A DNA stretch of 64,000 nt, from NCBI GenBank assembly GCA_964354225.1, contig CAYGZC010000329.1:1-64000 (forward strand), written 5' to 3'. The DNA comes from CAYGZC01 sp964354225 (lineage in GTDB: Bacteria > Bacteroidota > Ignavibacteria > UBA10030 > SZUA-254). How positions within the stretch are numbered: position 1 is the stretch's first letter; every line of letters starts with the position of its first letter. Under the pieces are notes generated by a model. The model was not told the DNA's origin. It made no database searches and saw nothing but the letters and a program-made list of their open reading frames with translations. The position numbers and the translations under genes are program-made. Positions 35,462 through 44,059 of this stretch are shown here, piece after piece.

Positions 35462-35809
35462 ATGAAAAAGAAAACATATTTTGTAGAATGTACAGATGAA
35501 GAACGCGAACAGATAGATTACGAAACTAATCTGTTCTTTTGTGAAAATCGGGTAATATTGGATGCTCGAAAAGAATCCATTGTTACCAACCTTGATGTGG
35601 ATGATAGTTTTATGCCATTATTGGGTAAATTCGTACCAATAGCCACAATCCGCGGCAGAAAAACAGGACGGTTTATGGGAATACGAAGCAAAAATTTTTA
35701 CACACCCACCTACGTTTTTAATAGAAGCTACATGGAATTTGCGGGATACAATCGTAGCACCTGTCCCTCATTACCATTACGCTTTAAGACCGCTTTTGTG
35801 AAGCATTAA
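35462..35809 (+). CDS. Unknown protein (115 aa)
   Basis: MKKKTYFVECTDEEREQIDY start; central DSFMPLLGKFVPIATIRGRK then basic TGRFMGIRSKNFYTPTYVF. Positively charged middle could bind nucleic acid. No family recognised. Confidence 0.55.
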   Translation: MKKKTYFVECTDEEREQIDYETNLFFCENRVILDARKESIVTNLDVDDSFMPLLGKFVPIATIRGRKTGRFMGIRSKNFYTPTYVFNRSYMEFAGYNRSTCPSLPLRFKTAFVKH

Positions 35810-35817
35810 ATTTTTTT

Positions 35818-37245
35818 ATGCAGCATGAAATCTTTTTAACCAACATAACACCACCAAATTTTCGGTGTAGTTACTGTACAGATTTAATAATGAAACCCGA
35901 TTATACAGAAACAAAAACCTGTAAATGTGGGTTAAGTACCTACATTTTCAAGGTACCAGAGTTTAAGAAGATTACTATTGCCGATGAAAAGACGGGGTTC
36001 AGTTGTCCTTATTGCAACAAATGGAACGAACATCCGAATAATAAGGAAATTCCTAAACTGGTAAATTGTTTGTGTGGGTTTTACGCGGTACAATATAATA
36101 AGCCCGTGCTTTCCCTTCCCATTTTAGCGGTTACACAGAAATATCGTCGCCATAGTTTCAACAGTAATTCAAGTTATGAAAGGTTTAAGCCCTATATGTT
36201 AAATAAACGCATCATAACAATCAAACTAGAACAGGTAAATCAGAATTTCGGAAAAGGTGTGGGAAATTATCATATTGTGGTGCGTCTGTCTCAGACCAGA
36301 ACTTTGGATGGACGGATGGAAAATGCTATTGCCGCTATCCGTAATGCCATTGTTTTTAATGAAGCACCACTGTTGAAAAAGCGACAGGGTAGTTACCGAA
36401 TTCGTGATAGTGGTCAAACTGCTGATTCCTGGTCCAGTATGCATTTAATAACTTCCATTCATTTCAACGTGGATGAGAAAACCATTTCTCTTGTTGATAA
36501 TAACAACGAAACTACTCTTCGTTGGGACGGTAAAGGTTTTAAAATCCTACGTATGGACGAGGAAAAGTATATGTTGGAACGGGAAAGCAGTAAATTTACC
36601 GAATTTCTCCGTATGCTTTCCGACCTGTGGGGCGATTTATCCGCTCCTACAAAAATGGCCGATATTCTGGGCAAACCGGAAATGTGGAAGGATATTACCG
36701 CTACTAAGTTGGATGATATATCAAGAAGCAGCGGTAAAATCTACTGTCGAAGACACGGTCCTCTTGTTGAATATCATAGAAGTTCTACCAGCTGTTATCT
36801 TCATACAGAGTATCAGACAAAATACGGATATATAAAAGACGATATAATTTCCGATTTAAGAAGCGAAATACACTGGATTTTTTACAGAAAGCGAAAAAAT
36901 GCCAAGAACTTCAACCTCTATGAAGTGTTGATGCAATCACCAGAAGAAATAATCCCCATGTATAATGGATTGGATCGGGAACGAAAAGAACAGGATCGTA
37001 ATATGCGTAGAGCCTTTCGAAATATGAATAGGCAGAACGAACACCATATTATCGCGGCCGCAGGACGGGACAGATGTATTCTTTGCGGTAATAAAATTCA
37101 CAACTTATCCGCCTTTGATGTGATTCCATCCGATTTGGTCTTAAAGGATGAGGAACAGCGATTCGGTGTCCTCTGTTGTGGCTGTTATGGTAGGCACACG
37201 GAAGATATTGCAAGATATAAACAGGAACTGAAAGAAGTCCTGTAA
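35818..37245 (+). CDS. Multi-zinc-ribbon protein with HNH-like C-terminus
   Basis: 475 residues. Zinc-ribbon pairs at the N-terminus: CSYC (17), CKCG (about 36), then CPYC and CLCG (63-90). A middle domain with RIITIKLEQVNQNFGKGVG and a long region without motifs follows. Near residue 430, RCILCGNKIHNLSAFDVIPS, then VLCCGCYGRHTED gives C-x2-C...H/D...C-x2-C, like the zinc-stabilised core of HNH nucleases, though the catalytic HNH residues are unclear. Likely a nucleic-acid-binding protein. Confidence 0.5.
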   Translation: MQHEIFLTNITPPNFRCSYCTDLIMKPDYTETKTCKCGLSTYIFKVPEFKKITIADEKTGFSCPYCNKWNEHPNNKEIPKLVNCLCGFYAVQYNKPVLSLPILAVTQKYRRHSFNSNSSYERFKPYMLNKRIITIKLEQVNQNFGKGVGNYHIVVRLSQTRTLDGRMENAIAAIRNAIVFNEAPLLKKRQGSYRIRDSGQTADSWSSMHLITSIHFNVDEKTISLVDNNNETTLRWDGKGFKILRMDEEKYMLERESSKFTEFLRMLSDLWGDLSAPTKMADILGKPEMWKDITATKLDDISRSSGKIYCRRHGPLVEYHRSSTSCYLHTEYQTKYGYIKDDIISDLRSEIHWIFYRKRKNAKNFNLYEVLMQSPEEIIPMYNGLDRERKEQDRNMRRAFRNMNRQNEHHIIAAAGRDRCILCGNKIHNLSAFDVIPSDLVLKDEEQRFGVLCCGCYGRHTEDIARYKQELKEVL

Positions 37246-37251
37246 TTTTTT

Positions 37252-37422
37252 ATGTTTTTAGATTATACTATACAACAAACTATTTTAAATATTGAATTAA
37301 GTTTATTTAATAATAATACTCATATAATAGATTTTTTTCCTACAGCGTTTCGTGTGCATTATCCTGTTGTATTTTTTATATTTCGTTATATAGGAGATGT
37401 TTTTGATTATGACACCGAATGA
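37252..37422 (+). CDS. Small hydrophobic protein (56 aa)
   Basis: T-tract start, MFLDYTIQQTILNIELSLFN; aromatic-rich middle FRVHYPVVFFIFRYIG could be one membrane segment. End overlaps the start of the next gene by 14 bases. Function unknown. Confidence 0.4.
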   Translation: MFLDYTIQQTILNIELSLFNNNTHIIDFFPTAFRVHYPVVFFIFRYIGDVFDYDTE

Positions 37423-37585
37423 TGAAATCCGACACTCCGTTTTTAAGTTCGAGGATTATTTTTATAAGAAATACGAAAAACAGATAGAAACCACCGCTAT
37501 TCAACGGTATTACAGAGAAATGAATCTAATAGAGAACTGTTTCTATGAATGGGGCGAAGTGTTTAATAATGAAAAACATTCATGA
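37409..37585 (+). CDS. Small helical protein (58 aa)
   Basis: Start MTPNDEIRHSVFKFEDYFYK chosen because GGAGATG lies at the right distance; an ATG four codons earlier overlaps that SD. Helical, aromatic. The 3' end overlaps the next ATG. No family recognised. Confidence 0.45.
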   Translation: MTPNDEIRHSVFKFEDYFYKKYEKQIETTAIQRYYREMNLIENCFYEWGEVFNNEKHS

Positions 37586-37724
37586 TGATATCTTTGAACC
37601 GTTATACCAGTTTAATATGGAACAGGAAATAGATGTATGTATGATAGATATAGCCATGACATATACTAAATATGTTGATGAAGGTTCTTATATCTTTAGA
37701 AAAATTGTGGAGGAATTTCAATAA
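37569..37724 (+). CDS. Small acidic protein (51 aa)
   Basis: MKNIHDDIFEPLYQFNMEQE and onward; helical, acidic. Overlaps both neighbours (16 bases upstream, TAATG downstream), a compact arrangement like the structural operon rather than T-tract units. Function unknown. Confidence 0.45.
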   Translation: MKNIHDDIFEPLYQFNMEQEIDVCMIDIAMTYTKYVDEGSYIFRKIVEEFQ

Positions 37725-38353
37725 TGAATGAACTATTTAAAGTCGTTGTCGGTTCACATATGTGGAAAATGGAGCGTCCTGATAGCGATATCGATTACAA
37801 TATCATCTACCTCGCTCCAACCACCGATATACTCGTGGGTAAAACCATACGTGGAAAATTCGTACAGGAAGGGAAAACGGATACCACCTATTACGAACTC
37901 GGTGAAGTGGTGCAGCAACTTATCAAAGGGAATGTGAATTATATCTGGATGGTTTCCTCGCCAATTGTGGAATTTGAACATGCGGCCGCAAAACGCAAAC
38001 TCTATCAAATCTTCACAGAGAATCTCTCGTGTGCTTCTTATCATTCTATTATGGGAATGGCTAAACATAATCTCTATCATTTTATCGAACTCGGTGACCG
38101 TGACTCGGATATCTACAAGAAGAAACTTAACGTCATCGGACGCACATTACAATTCGGCATTAATCTTCTGCTCTATGGAAAGGTGCTCTTCGAGAAAACG
38201 GCCATCACCAAACGGGAAGAACTTGATACGTTGGTAATTCGGTTAAATGAAGCCTACACCAGTTCCCCATTGCCCGAGAAAACCAACGAGGAGCCGTTCC
38301 TCGAATATTTACTCGAATACCGCTTGGGAGATCTCGAAGAGGAATCGTTTTAA
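37724..38353 (+). CDS. Nucleotidyltransferase (pol beta superfamily)
   Basis: 209 residues. VVVGSHMWKMERPDSDIDYN with the downstream YLAPT gives the GS...DSDID motif of the predicted nucleotidyltransferases found in phages (YcgL-type); the two Asp bind metal. Expected to transfer a nucleotide to RNA, DNA or protein. SD GGAGG before the preceding stop. Directly upstream of an RNA ligase, suggesting end repair or end modification of RNA. Helical C-terminus 100-209. Confidence 0.75.
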   Translation: MNELFKVVVGSHMWKMERPDSDIDYNIIYLAPTTDILVGKTIRGKFVQEGKTDTTYYELGEVVQQLIKGNVNYIWMVSSPIVEFEHAAAKRKLYQIFTENLSCASYHSIMGMAKHNLYHFIELGDRDSDIYKKKLNVIGRTLQFGINLLLYGKVLFEKTAITKREELDTLVIRLNEAYTSSPLPEKTNEEPFLEYLLEYRLGDLEEESF

Positions 38354-38368
38354 TCGGCACTATTTTTT

Positions 38369-39214
38369 ATGGAAAAATACATTGAAATCGAGAATTCCTA
38401 CCGCGATAAGTTTATAAACGTATTTCTGGAGGCGTATCCCATACTAAAAGACATATCGTATGTGATACAGGAAAAAATCGATGGTACCAATATCCGTATC
38501 AGCTTCAAGGACGGAAAGATGACGTTAGGTAGCCGTAACTCGGAACTTCCCGAGGGACAGGATCATATGGGATTACTCGGAGCCCTTGAAACTGTGGCGC
38601 CTGTACTCGATTATATGAAACAATTCGATATCACACTCTTCGGTGAACTCTTCGGTGAAGGAATACAGAACCGGATTAAGTACGGGAAGAAGCGAATTCT
38701 CTTCTTTGATGTGAAAAAAGACGGGGAATTCCTTTCCTTTAATGATTTTATGGATGTATTTGCTGGTCTCTCACGGTTTATTGTTCCGATTGTCGGAATT
38801 GCAGACAGTCTTCAGGAAGCCCTCAATTGGAATTGCGAAATAAAGAGCGAGATCTGTGACAGTCAAGCCGAGGGAATTGTTATCAAGCCCATCCAAAAGA
38901 ACTATGTGCGTAATGATGAACTCTTCTATTTGAAAAAGAAAAGCGACAAGTTTAAAGAAACAACGCCATCCGACAAACCAAAGAAGGAACGGAAAGATTC
39001 TGCGCTGCTTCCCTATCTCACAGAAAGTCGTATGTACAGCGTTTTCTCTAAAGAAGGAAAAATCACCTCAAAGACGGAAGTCGGACGATATATAAAGCTC
39101 GTGACCGAGGATGCCGTGAAAGATTATAAGAAGGATAATCCCGATACACCGCTCACCGAAGATGATAGGAGAGTAGGAGCGGTTATCTCAAAAATGTTGC
39201 TCAAGGAGATTTAA
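38369..39214 (+). CDS. RNA ligase (Rnl2-like)
   Basis: 281 residues. Motif I VIQEKIDGTNIRISF with Lys as the AMP-linked residue at about 29, motif III LFGELFGEGIQNRIKYGKK then RILFFDV, motif IV SQAEGIVIKP, motif V ELFYLKKKSDKF. This is the full nucleotidyltransferase core of Rnl2-type ligases; a short C-terminal domain follows. Seals nicks in RNA, e.g. tRNA cut by host nucleases. T-tract start. Next to a nucleotidyltransferase; virus also encodes tRNAs. Confidence 0.88.
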   Translation: MEKYIEIENSYRDKFINVFLEAYPILKDISYVIQEKIDGTNIRISFKDGKMTLGSRNSELPEGQDHMGLLGALETVAPVLDYMKQFDITLFGELFGEGIQNRIKYGKKRILFFDVKKDGEFLSFNDFMDVFAGLSRFIVPIVGIADSLQEALNWNCEIKSEICDSQAEGIVIKPIQKNYVRNDELFYLKKKSDKFKETTPSDKPKKERKDSALLPYLTESRMYSVFSKEGKITSKTEVGRYIKLVTEDAVKDYKKDNPDTPLTEDDRRVGAVISKMLLKEI

Positions 39215-39373
39215 ATGGAAAATCTTGTGGATACAGATTCTGGTTGGATAAGCTTTATAAGATATTATCCTAAAGGTATGGATATTTTAGAACAATATCA
39301 TTTACCGAGAGAGTTTAGAAACGGAATGAGAGAACTGGAAAATATAGTAAAAGGTATTGGAAAAAATACATAA
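39215..39373 (+). CDS. Small protein (52 aa) after RNA ligase
   Basis: MENLVDTDSGWISFIRYYPK start with SD AAGGAGAT in the ligase end. Helical C-terminal half (RNGMRELENIVKGIG). Stop followed by a T9 tract. Could cooperate with the ligase; unknown. Confidence 0.45.
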   Translation: MENLVDTDSGWISFIRYYPKGMDILEQYHLPREFRNGMRELENIVKGIGKNT

Positions 39374-39382
39374 TTTTTTTTT

Positions 39383-39526
39383 ATGTACTCAACTGTAGAT
39401 GTTGAAATTAGTGTGAACGTATTATACACCTATATGTCTTCACACAGAAGTGTTTATCAAACAGACGAGTTCGATATACCACTCTGCAGCTTTCGATTTC
39501 TACAACAAATAGGAGATAATATATAA
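39383..39526 (+). CDS. Small protein (47 aa)
   Basis: T-tract start MYSTVDVEISVNVLYTYMSS; stop overlaps the next ATG as TAATG with an SD (GGAGAT) inside, so it is coupled to the zinc-ribbon gene. Function unknown. Confidence 0.45.
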   Translation: MYSTVDVEISVNVLYTYMSSHRSVYQTDEFDIPLCSFRFLQQIGDNI

Positions 39527-39849
39527 TGGTAATAGAACGTCAAGAACTGTACTGTCATAATTGTGAAAAATATGTCCAGTTTGATCTCGATTTGTCGGAA
39601 AATGGAAAACATGTACTGAAGTGTCCTAATTGTGAACATGAGCACTGCCGATATGTGGTAGATGGAAAAATTACGGATGAACGCTGGGCTTCACGTAATG
39701 GTAATATACCAACATACACCGTTTCATCCTATACCGCTTCATACTCAGCACAGAGTGTATTTGATACTTACAAATCATCAACCACCTGCTCCTATACCGC
39801 TGGATTTTACTACGATTCATGGAGTTCTGGTACTACCACCAGCAGATAA
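39526..39849 (+). CDS. Zinc-ribbon protein with S/T/Y-rich tail
   Basis: 107 residues. N-terminal ribbon: LYCHNCEKYVQFD and LKCPNCEHEHCRY. The tail from about 60 is made of S, T, Y and A (YTVSSYTASYSAQSVF), flexible. SD GGAGAT. Possibly a virion or nucleic-acid-binding accessory; unknown. Confidence 0.6.
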   Translation: MVIERQELYCHNCEKYVQFDLDLSENGKHVLKCPNCEHEHCRYVVDGKITDERWASRNGNIPTYTVSSYTASYSAQSVFDTYKSSTTCSYTAGFYYDSWSSGTTTSR

Positions 39850-39856
39850 TTTTTTT

Positions 39857-40138
39857 ATGTCTAAGAAAGTGTTGGATTATATCAATAAATATGTCACCGT
39901 TGGTGTTATGGTAATAGAAATGCATCCTATTATCATTTCAGAAGACAAAGAAGCTGAAGAGGAAGAAGATCGATACGAGGAAGAGGGATATAAAGACAAA
40001 GTTATCAGTAAAGATGATTTAGGTAAATGTGAAGAAGATGTTTATATCGACACCAAAACAGGAATAGAATACGACAACTTTTACGATATGGTCGCTGATA
40101 TCTCGGAAAAATTAGAACGGGAAGTCCTCGACTCATAA
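39857..40138 (+). CDS. Acidic protein (93 aa)
   Basis: MSKKVLDYINKYVTVGVMVI, then a run of Glu/Asp (EDKEAEEEEDRYEEEGYKD) and an acidic helix. Strongly acidic small viral proteins often mimic DNA, which is only a suggestion here. T-tract start. Confidence 0.55.
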   Translation: MSKKVLDYINKYVTVGVMVIEMHPIIISEDKEAEEEEDRYEEEGYKDKVISKDDLGKCEEDVYIDTKTGIEYDNFYDMVADISEKLEREVLDS

Positions 40139-40145
40139 TTTTTTT

Positions 40146-40334
40146 ATGAGACAAATTGTCGAAAATATAACTCTCGGGTTTTTTCAAATAACTTCTAAGT
40201 TGGATATTAAAATACATGAAAGAATGGAAGATTACAATTTAAATAGTATATCAGGTATTCCGCGGGTCTATTATCTCGACATAAAGAACTATTTAAAATA
40301 TGAAGGCGATTGGATAAGTTATATGATAAATTGA
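40146..40334 (+). CDS. Small protein (62 aa)
   Basis: MRQIVENITLGFFQITSKLD and onward; mixed helix/strand. T-tract on both sides. No family recognised. Confidence 0.5.
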   Translation: MRQIVENITLGFFQITSKLDIKIHERMEDYNLNSISGIPRVYYLDIKNYLKYEGDWISYMIN

Positions 40335-40354
40335 CGTTATGTTCGTGATTTTTT

Positions 40355-40942
40355 ATGGATTTTAATAAATGGCGAACCCAATATCCCACACTAACCTATC
40401 AACAACAACAGGAAATCTCCAAAGATTGGGAAAGGCAGTATCCCGACCAACAGTATTTTGACAAACCGTTGTCCTCCTTATTTTTTAACGAAACAAAAAA
40501 TCTTCCATACCGTAATGTGTTTGAGTTCGGTGGTTGGAAGGGTGAACTTGCCCAATTTATTTTTGATAGTTTTTCCATCGATAAATGGGTAAATTGTGAT
40601 ATATTACCGATACTTAAAGATAAACAGGTCTTTTCTCATCCGAACTATGAACTGTGGATACCGGACGATTTTGTATGGAAAGTTGGAATAAAAGGCAACT
40701 TCAATATCTTCTATACCTCGGATATCATTGAACATATTCTCATGGACGAGGTGAAATTATTATTCGAAGTACTGCCGAAAACCGTTCAATATATCTACAT
40801 TCAAGCTCCCTTGGGACCGAAATCGTGGGTTAATTATTTCGGATCACATATTAATACCGGTTCATGGGAAGATATTGATATTATCGTTGGTGTACAACCA
40901 TTTTATGCTAAAGATAAAGTGAGAATGTATAAAAGATATTAA
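40355..40942 (+). CDS. SAM methyltransferase-like protein A
   Basis: 195 residues. VFEFGGWKGELAQFIFD resembles methyltransferase motif I (E/D-x-G-x-x-x-G), WVNCDILP the acidic end of strand 2, and FYTSDIIEHILMDEV the post-motif II region. Short C-terminus. Substrate unknown; phage proteins of this type modify DNA, RNA or small molecules. T-tract start after a GTGATTTTTTATG junction. Confidence 0.55.
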   Translation: MDFNKWRTQYPTLTYQQQQEISKDWERQYPDQQYFDKPLSSLFFNETKNLPYRNVFEFGGWKGELAQFIFDSFSIDKWVNCDILPILKDKQVFSHPNYELWIPDDFVWKVGIKGNFNIFYTSDIIEHILMDEVKLLFEVLPKTVQYIYIQAPLGPKSWVNYFGSHINTGSWEDIDIIVGVQPFYAKDKVRMYKRY

Positions 40943-40956
40943 AGATTAATTTTTTT

Positions 40957-41091
40957 ATGTCACAGATATATATACCCGGTACCTGTAAATTATGTCGGGA
41001 GAAAAGACCCGTGCATATCAAATGGGCTCTCTGTCCTGAATGTTTACAACGTGAGATAGACAGGGAAAAAGCTGATGAGAACAAAGACTAA
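40957..41091 (+). CDS. Small zinc-ribbon protein (44 aa)
   Basis: MSQIYIPGTCKLCREKRPVH then WALCPECLQRE: two CxxC pairs 13 residues apart, a minimal zinc ribbon, then a charged helix. T-tract start; its end overlaps the next gene by 17 bases. Function unknown. Confidence 0.55.
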   Translation: MSQIYIPGTCKLCREKRPVHIKWALCPECLQREIDREKADENKD

Positions 41092-41266
41092 ACTTCAGTT
41101 GCCAAATCTCTGCCGTCATAAAATTATGTGCTGCTATCTGGTGGAAGTTGTTAGTCCACTTTTTTGTATTAAATGTGACGGTATCCGCTGTATTGTAAAT
41201 GATGACGGCACCAAACACTGTCGCTATATGCAGTCAACACGTCGTAAACGGAGAAGAAAGAACTAA
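41075..41266 (+). CDS. Small Cys-rich basic protein (63 aa)
   Basis: MRTKTKLQLPNLCRHKIMCC start, then FCIKCDGIRC and KHCRYMQSTRRKRRRKN. Seven Cys plus a very basic tail, suggesting zinc-dependent nucleic-acid binding. Overlaps the previous gene; both may be coupled. Confidence 0.5.
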   Translation: MRTKTKLQLPNLCRHKIMCCYLVEVVSPLFCIKCDGIRCIVNDDGTKHCRYMQSTRRKRRRKN

Positions 41267-41272
41267 TTTTTT

Positions 41273-41944
41273 ATGTATACAGCACCTCTATATGTTGCTC
41301 CATATGCTATACATCTTATGGAACAAAAGATAAAGATACTCCACCACGAGTTTCTTTGCAGTAGCCGCACTCTTAATATCGGTTGCGGAACAACAGATAT
41401 TTTTTACGGTATCTGCGGAAGATTGTTAAAAAGTTATTATGGTGTAGATCCAGATATCGAATCTCCCGAAGGAAAGAGTCAAAGTATAAAAAACGGATTC
41501 TATAAAAGAGATATAAAGGAAATAGAAAAATTCGATTTCGATAATATCGTTTGTTTTAATGTAATAGAAGAGGTAGAAGATGTACCGAAATTCTTCAACA
41601 ATTTACGACAGTATCGCCATCCCGAAGGATTTTTATTAGTCAGTATTCCCAACATAAAGTCCATTAATAGGGAAGTGGGACTGGCCAGCGGCATGATTGA
41701 CACTTATAATGAAATCGGAATAAATGATATAAGACAGGGGCATCTCCAACTTCCTTCGTTGGAAGAAACAAAGGAATGGCTTGGGCTAAAAAATATAAGG
41801 AGTGTTTTGCCTGTGGGATTTAAACCACTCAACATGAGAGATATGGAACTGATTCCGCATTATTGGGATAAATTCGATAAACTTATAGAAAATCTCACTA
41901 CAATTTCTCAGTACTGTGCCGAGTGGCTCATTATTTCTAAATGA
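41273..41944 (+). CDS. SAM methyltransferase-like protein B
   Basis: 223 residues. Motif I TLNIGCGTTDIFYGICG, strand 2 YYGVDPDIESPEG, motif IV-like DNIVCFNVIEEVED and strand 5 GFLLVSIPNIKSINRE: a class I methyltransferase of the type acting on small molecules or glycans. T-tract start. Possibly part of virion or DNA modification; substrate unknown. Confidence 0.7.
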   Translation: MYTAPLYVAPYAIHLMEQKIKILHHEFLCSSRTLNIGCGTTDIFYGICGRLLKSYYGVDPDIESPEGKSQSIKNGFYKRDIKEIEKFDFDNIVCFNVIEEVEDVPKFFNNLRQYRHPEGFLLVSIPNIKSINREVGLASGMIDTYNEIGINDIRQGHLQLPSLEETKEWLGLKNIRSVLPVGFKPLNMRDMELIPHYWDKFDKLIENLTTISQYCAEWLIISK

Positions 41945-41953
41945 GCCTTTTTT

Positions 41954-42124
41954 ATGCAAGTTATAAACCATGACTTTAGAAAATCGGCAATTGCTGTTGA
42001 AGAATGCGTAATGAAACAAATATCTTATTCTTTGAAGGAGGTATTCTTCAATATTAAGGGTGTTTTTATGAGTAGAATTATGGAAAAAATAGTTGAAAAT
42101 ATTGGGATTTTTTATGACAAATAG
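41954..42124 (+). CDS. Small protein reading into next T-tract (56 aa)
   Basis: MQVINHDFRKSAIAVEECVM and onward, ending NIGIFYDK where the last codons come from TTTTTTATGACAAA of the next gene. Same end style as the genes at 33355, 43499 and 44967. Function unknown. Confidence 0.4.
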   Translation: MQVINHDFRKSAIAVEECVMKQISYSLKEVFFNIKGVFMSRIMEKIVENIGIFYDK

Positions 42125-42479
42125 AATTGTCAGATGGTTGTTTACCATCAAGGATGGACGCCAAATACGTCTAAATAATGCTATTTCTGTAGCAATTGAG
42201 CCGATTCGAACCGAATTCTTTCTGTTGAAGAATAATTTTGATATAAAATTAAAAGATGTGGAAAAACGCATAGATGAAATTGATAGAAATTTTAAAAGCA
42301 ACAGTCTTTCGTTGATCAGAAACGAGGAAAATATCTCCAAGTCCACACAGATTAAATATCACGAGATAGAAGCCAACATGAATAATCTCCGCGTAGATCT
42401 GGAGAATATGGTAAAGGAAGCTACCAAACCGAAGAAACGTACCGTTAAGAAGACGGAGGAAGATGCACCGACTTCTTAA
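42114..42479 (+). CDS. Coiled-coil protein (121 aa)
   Basis: MTNRIVRWLFTIKDGRQIRL, then a long heptad-rich helix from about 45 to 100 (VEKRIDEIDRNFKSNSLSLI) and a Lys/Thr-rich tail. Looks like an oligomerisation or spacer protein. T-tract start. Confidence 0.55.
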   Translation: MTNRIVRWLFTIKDGRQIRLNNAISVAIEPIRTEFFLLKNNFDIKLKDVEKRIDEIDRNFKSNSLSLIRNEENISKSTQIKYHEIEANMNNLRVDLENMVKEATKPKKRTVKKTEEDAPTS

Positions 42480-42487
42480 TCTTTTTT

Positions 42488-42784
42488 ATGTTAGCCGATT
42501 TACTCAAAGACTACAACACCGTTCAGGTTATAGAATGGTTGATTCTTCACGAACGATTACCACAGGGTATCTGGAAAATTAGTGAAGATATCGGAATTAT
42601 TGCCGCAGATTTGAAACCGATTTTGATACACCTTTTAAACTACAAAATTATCTACTTTGATTCTTATTACAACAGTATAGGGATAAATCAGGAAAGTAAA
42701 CTGTTGCCCGCTTTACGACTTCTTATACGTGATTTTGGATTATACGGTGATAAGGAATGCCAGATCCAATTGTGCAAATCATAA
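42488..42784 (+). CDS. Winged-helix-like small protein
   Basis: 98 residues: MLADLLKDYNTVQVIEWLIL, GIWKISEDIGIIAADLKPIL, LLNYKIIYFDS has the helix-turn-helix and wing pattern of small DNA-binding regulators. T-tract start. Overlaps the next small membrane gene by 28 bases. Confidence 0.5.
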   Translation: MLADLLKDYNTVQVIEWLILHERLPQGIWKISEDIGIIAADLKPILIHLLNYKIIYFDSYYNSIGINQESKLLPALRLLIRDFGLYGDKECQIQLCKS

Positions 42785-42855
42785 TCCTACTGATTTTCTA
42801 CGTTATTTGGACCATTTTAATGTTAAAAGCACAAAAAGGAGAACCGCTCGTTTAG
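42757..42855 (+). CDS. Single-TM micropeptide (32 aa)
   Basis: MPDPIVQIIILLIFYVIWTI and 12 more residues: one membrane helix with a short basic tail. GGTGAT lies 5 bases before the ATG, a good SD, which makes this short frame credible. Overlaps the preceding gene. Function unknown. Confidence 0.5.
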   Translation: MPDPIVQIIILLIFYVIWTILMLKAQKGEPLV

Positions 42856-42884
42856 TTTATTAACCCAAACCCACTAGATTATAT

Positions 42885-43334
42885 ATGGACGGACGGAATC
42901 ATTTTAAACTTTTTTTAATCCTCATTATACCGATCTGTATTCTCTTTTTTTATGCTGATTACACGCTCTACATCCCTCTCCTCTTGGGGAGCTTCATGCT
43001 TGTTGACCCAGACGAGGATCAAAAGTGGTTCAAAGGGCGTTTCCATCGGAGTGTACTTTCGCATACCGCAATTTTTCCGCTGCTCCTATCTCTCTGTATC
43101 TATCTCCCATTTAAAGGCACAGGGTTATCTTTCATGGGTATTTTCGTCGTGTTTAACATTCCCACGATGGTACATCTGTTCGGAGATATCTATTCAAAGA
43201 ACAGAGGAGGGAAGTATTGTGTTTCTGCATTTTATCGACGTCTCTCGTCCAATATTTCCACGTTTATATACCTCTTTAACGCATTAATTCTACTGGCTTT
43301 TGACGCTTGGTTTTTTTATGGTCTCTTTGTTTAA
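42885..43334 (+). CDS. YdjM/DUF457-like membrane protein
   Basis: 149 residues, four or so membrane helices. MLVDPDEDQKWFKGRFHRSV followed by LSHTA gives the D-x-D...W...HR...SH motif of YdjM-type predicted membrane metal-dependent hydrolases. A second His/Asp site MVHLFGDIYSK follows. Role of the family unclear; some are membrane-remodelling. No T-tract before this start. Confidence 0.6.
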   Translation: MDGRNHFKLFLILIIPICILFFYADYTLYIPLLLGSFMLVDPDEDQKWFKGRFHRSVLSHTAIFPLLLSLCIYLPFKGTGLSFMGIFVVFNIPTMVHLFGDIYSKNRGGKYCVSAFYRRLSSNISTFIYLFNALILLAFDAWFFYGLFV

Positions 43335-43355
43335 TACAGATGAATCCGATTTTTT

Positions 43356-43508
43356 ATGATCTCTTCAAGAGCAATAATTGAAAGTGTTTCCTTGTTTGAA
43401 ACAGAAATATTCCAGAGCAATATGCAAGCCAATTCATATCTTTTGTTTAATTATTCCTTGGGGGATATAATATTCAGCGTGACACGTTATGAAAACAAAT
43501 GCGGATAA
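43356..43508 (+). CDS. Small protein (50 aa)
   Basis: MISSRAIIESVSLFETEIFQ start at TTTTTTATG. Mixed, one Cys at the end. Overlaps the next start by 10 bases. No family recognised. Confidence 0.4.
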   Translation: MISSRAIIESVSLFETEIFQSNMQANSYLLFNYSLGDIIFSVTRYENKCG

Positions 43509-43672
43509 ATTTATTAAGGAAATAAGTGAAATGGAATGGTTCCTACGGAAGCAAAATGAGCATTTTTATCATCCCTCTTATTTTTCGGTCATTTCCTTTA
43601 TATGTGAAGATATTATGAAACGCAACAATTTTTTATGGGAGAAACTCCTGTTGAAAATGTAAAGATCTACCA
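43499..43672 (+). CDS. Small protein reading into next T-tract (57 aa)
   Basis: MKTNADKFIKEISEMEWFLR and onward; its end RNNFLWEKLLLKM is read through the TTTTTTATG of the next gene. Helical, aromatic. Function unknown. Confidence 0.4.
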
Positions 43673-44042
43673 TGCAGTTTACTACCTTCACGGAAATCGT
43701 GGTATCTGCAAAACCATAAGAGGGGAATGGTTGGTTGAGATCCCCGATCTTTTCGAAGAGCGATTGAGAAATTACTGTTATCTGTATAATGTATATCAAG
43801 TAAAATTCTCATATCTCTTTGATGAGACCGATAATCTCAATGTTCTTGCCATCTGTTCTCCTACCGAGCCGAGTTTTAGTCGAAAACGAGCAGTGGCCAT
43901 TTTACGTGGTCGAAGATTTAAGTGGATTAATTCCCGTTTAGATGGAGAAGATGTAAACTACCTTAAGCCGTTGGATGAAATCCAGAATAAATGGGCACGA
44001 TTTATCTGTTTTGCTAATGTGAAACAGCCGAAGCGAGACTAA
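43635..44042 (+). CDS. Unknown protein (135 aa)
   Basis: MGETPVENVKIYHAVYYLHG, alpha/beta; a basic central segment (SFSRKRAVAILRGRRFKWI). Stop lies inside the stem of a terminator hairpin. No family recognised. Confidence 0.55.
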   Translation: MGETPVENVKIYHAVYYLHGNRGICKTIRGEWLVEIPDLFEERLRNYCYLYNVYQVKFSYLFDETDNLNVLAICSPTEPSFSRKRAVAILRGRRFKWINSRLDGEDVNYLKPLDEIQNKWARFICFANVKQPKRD

Positions 44043-44057
44043 ATCGCTTCTTTTTTT
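44030..44057 (+). terminator. Hairpin plus T7 terminator
   Basis: GAAGCGA 44030-44036 pairs with TCGCTTC 44044-44050, then seven T. The next three bases ATG are not a gene start here: the G begins tRNA-like element 1. Confidence 0.6.
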
Positions 44058-44059
44058 AT

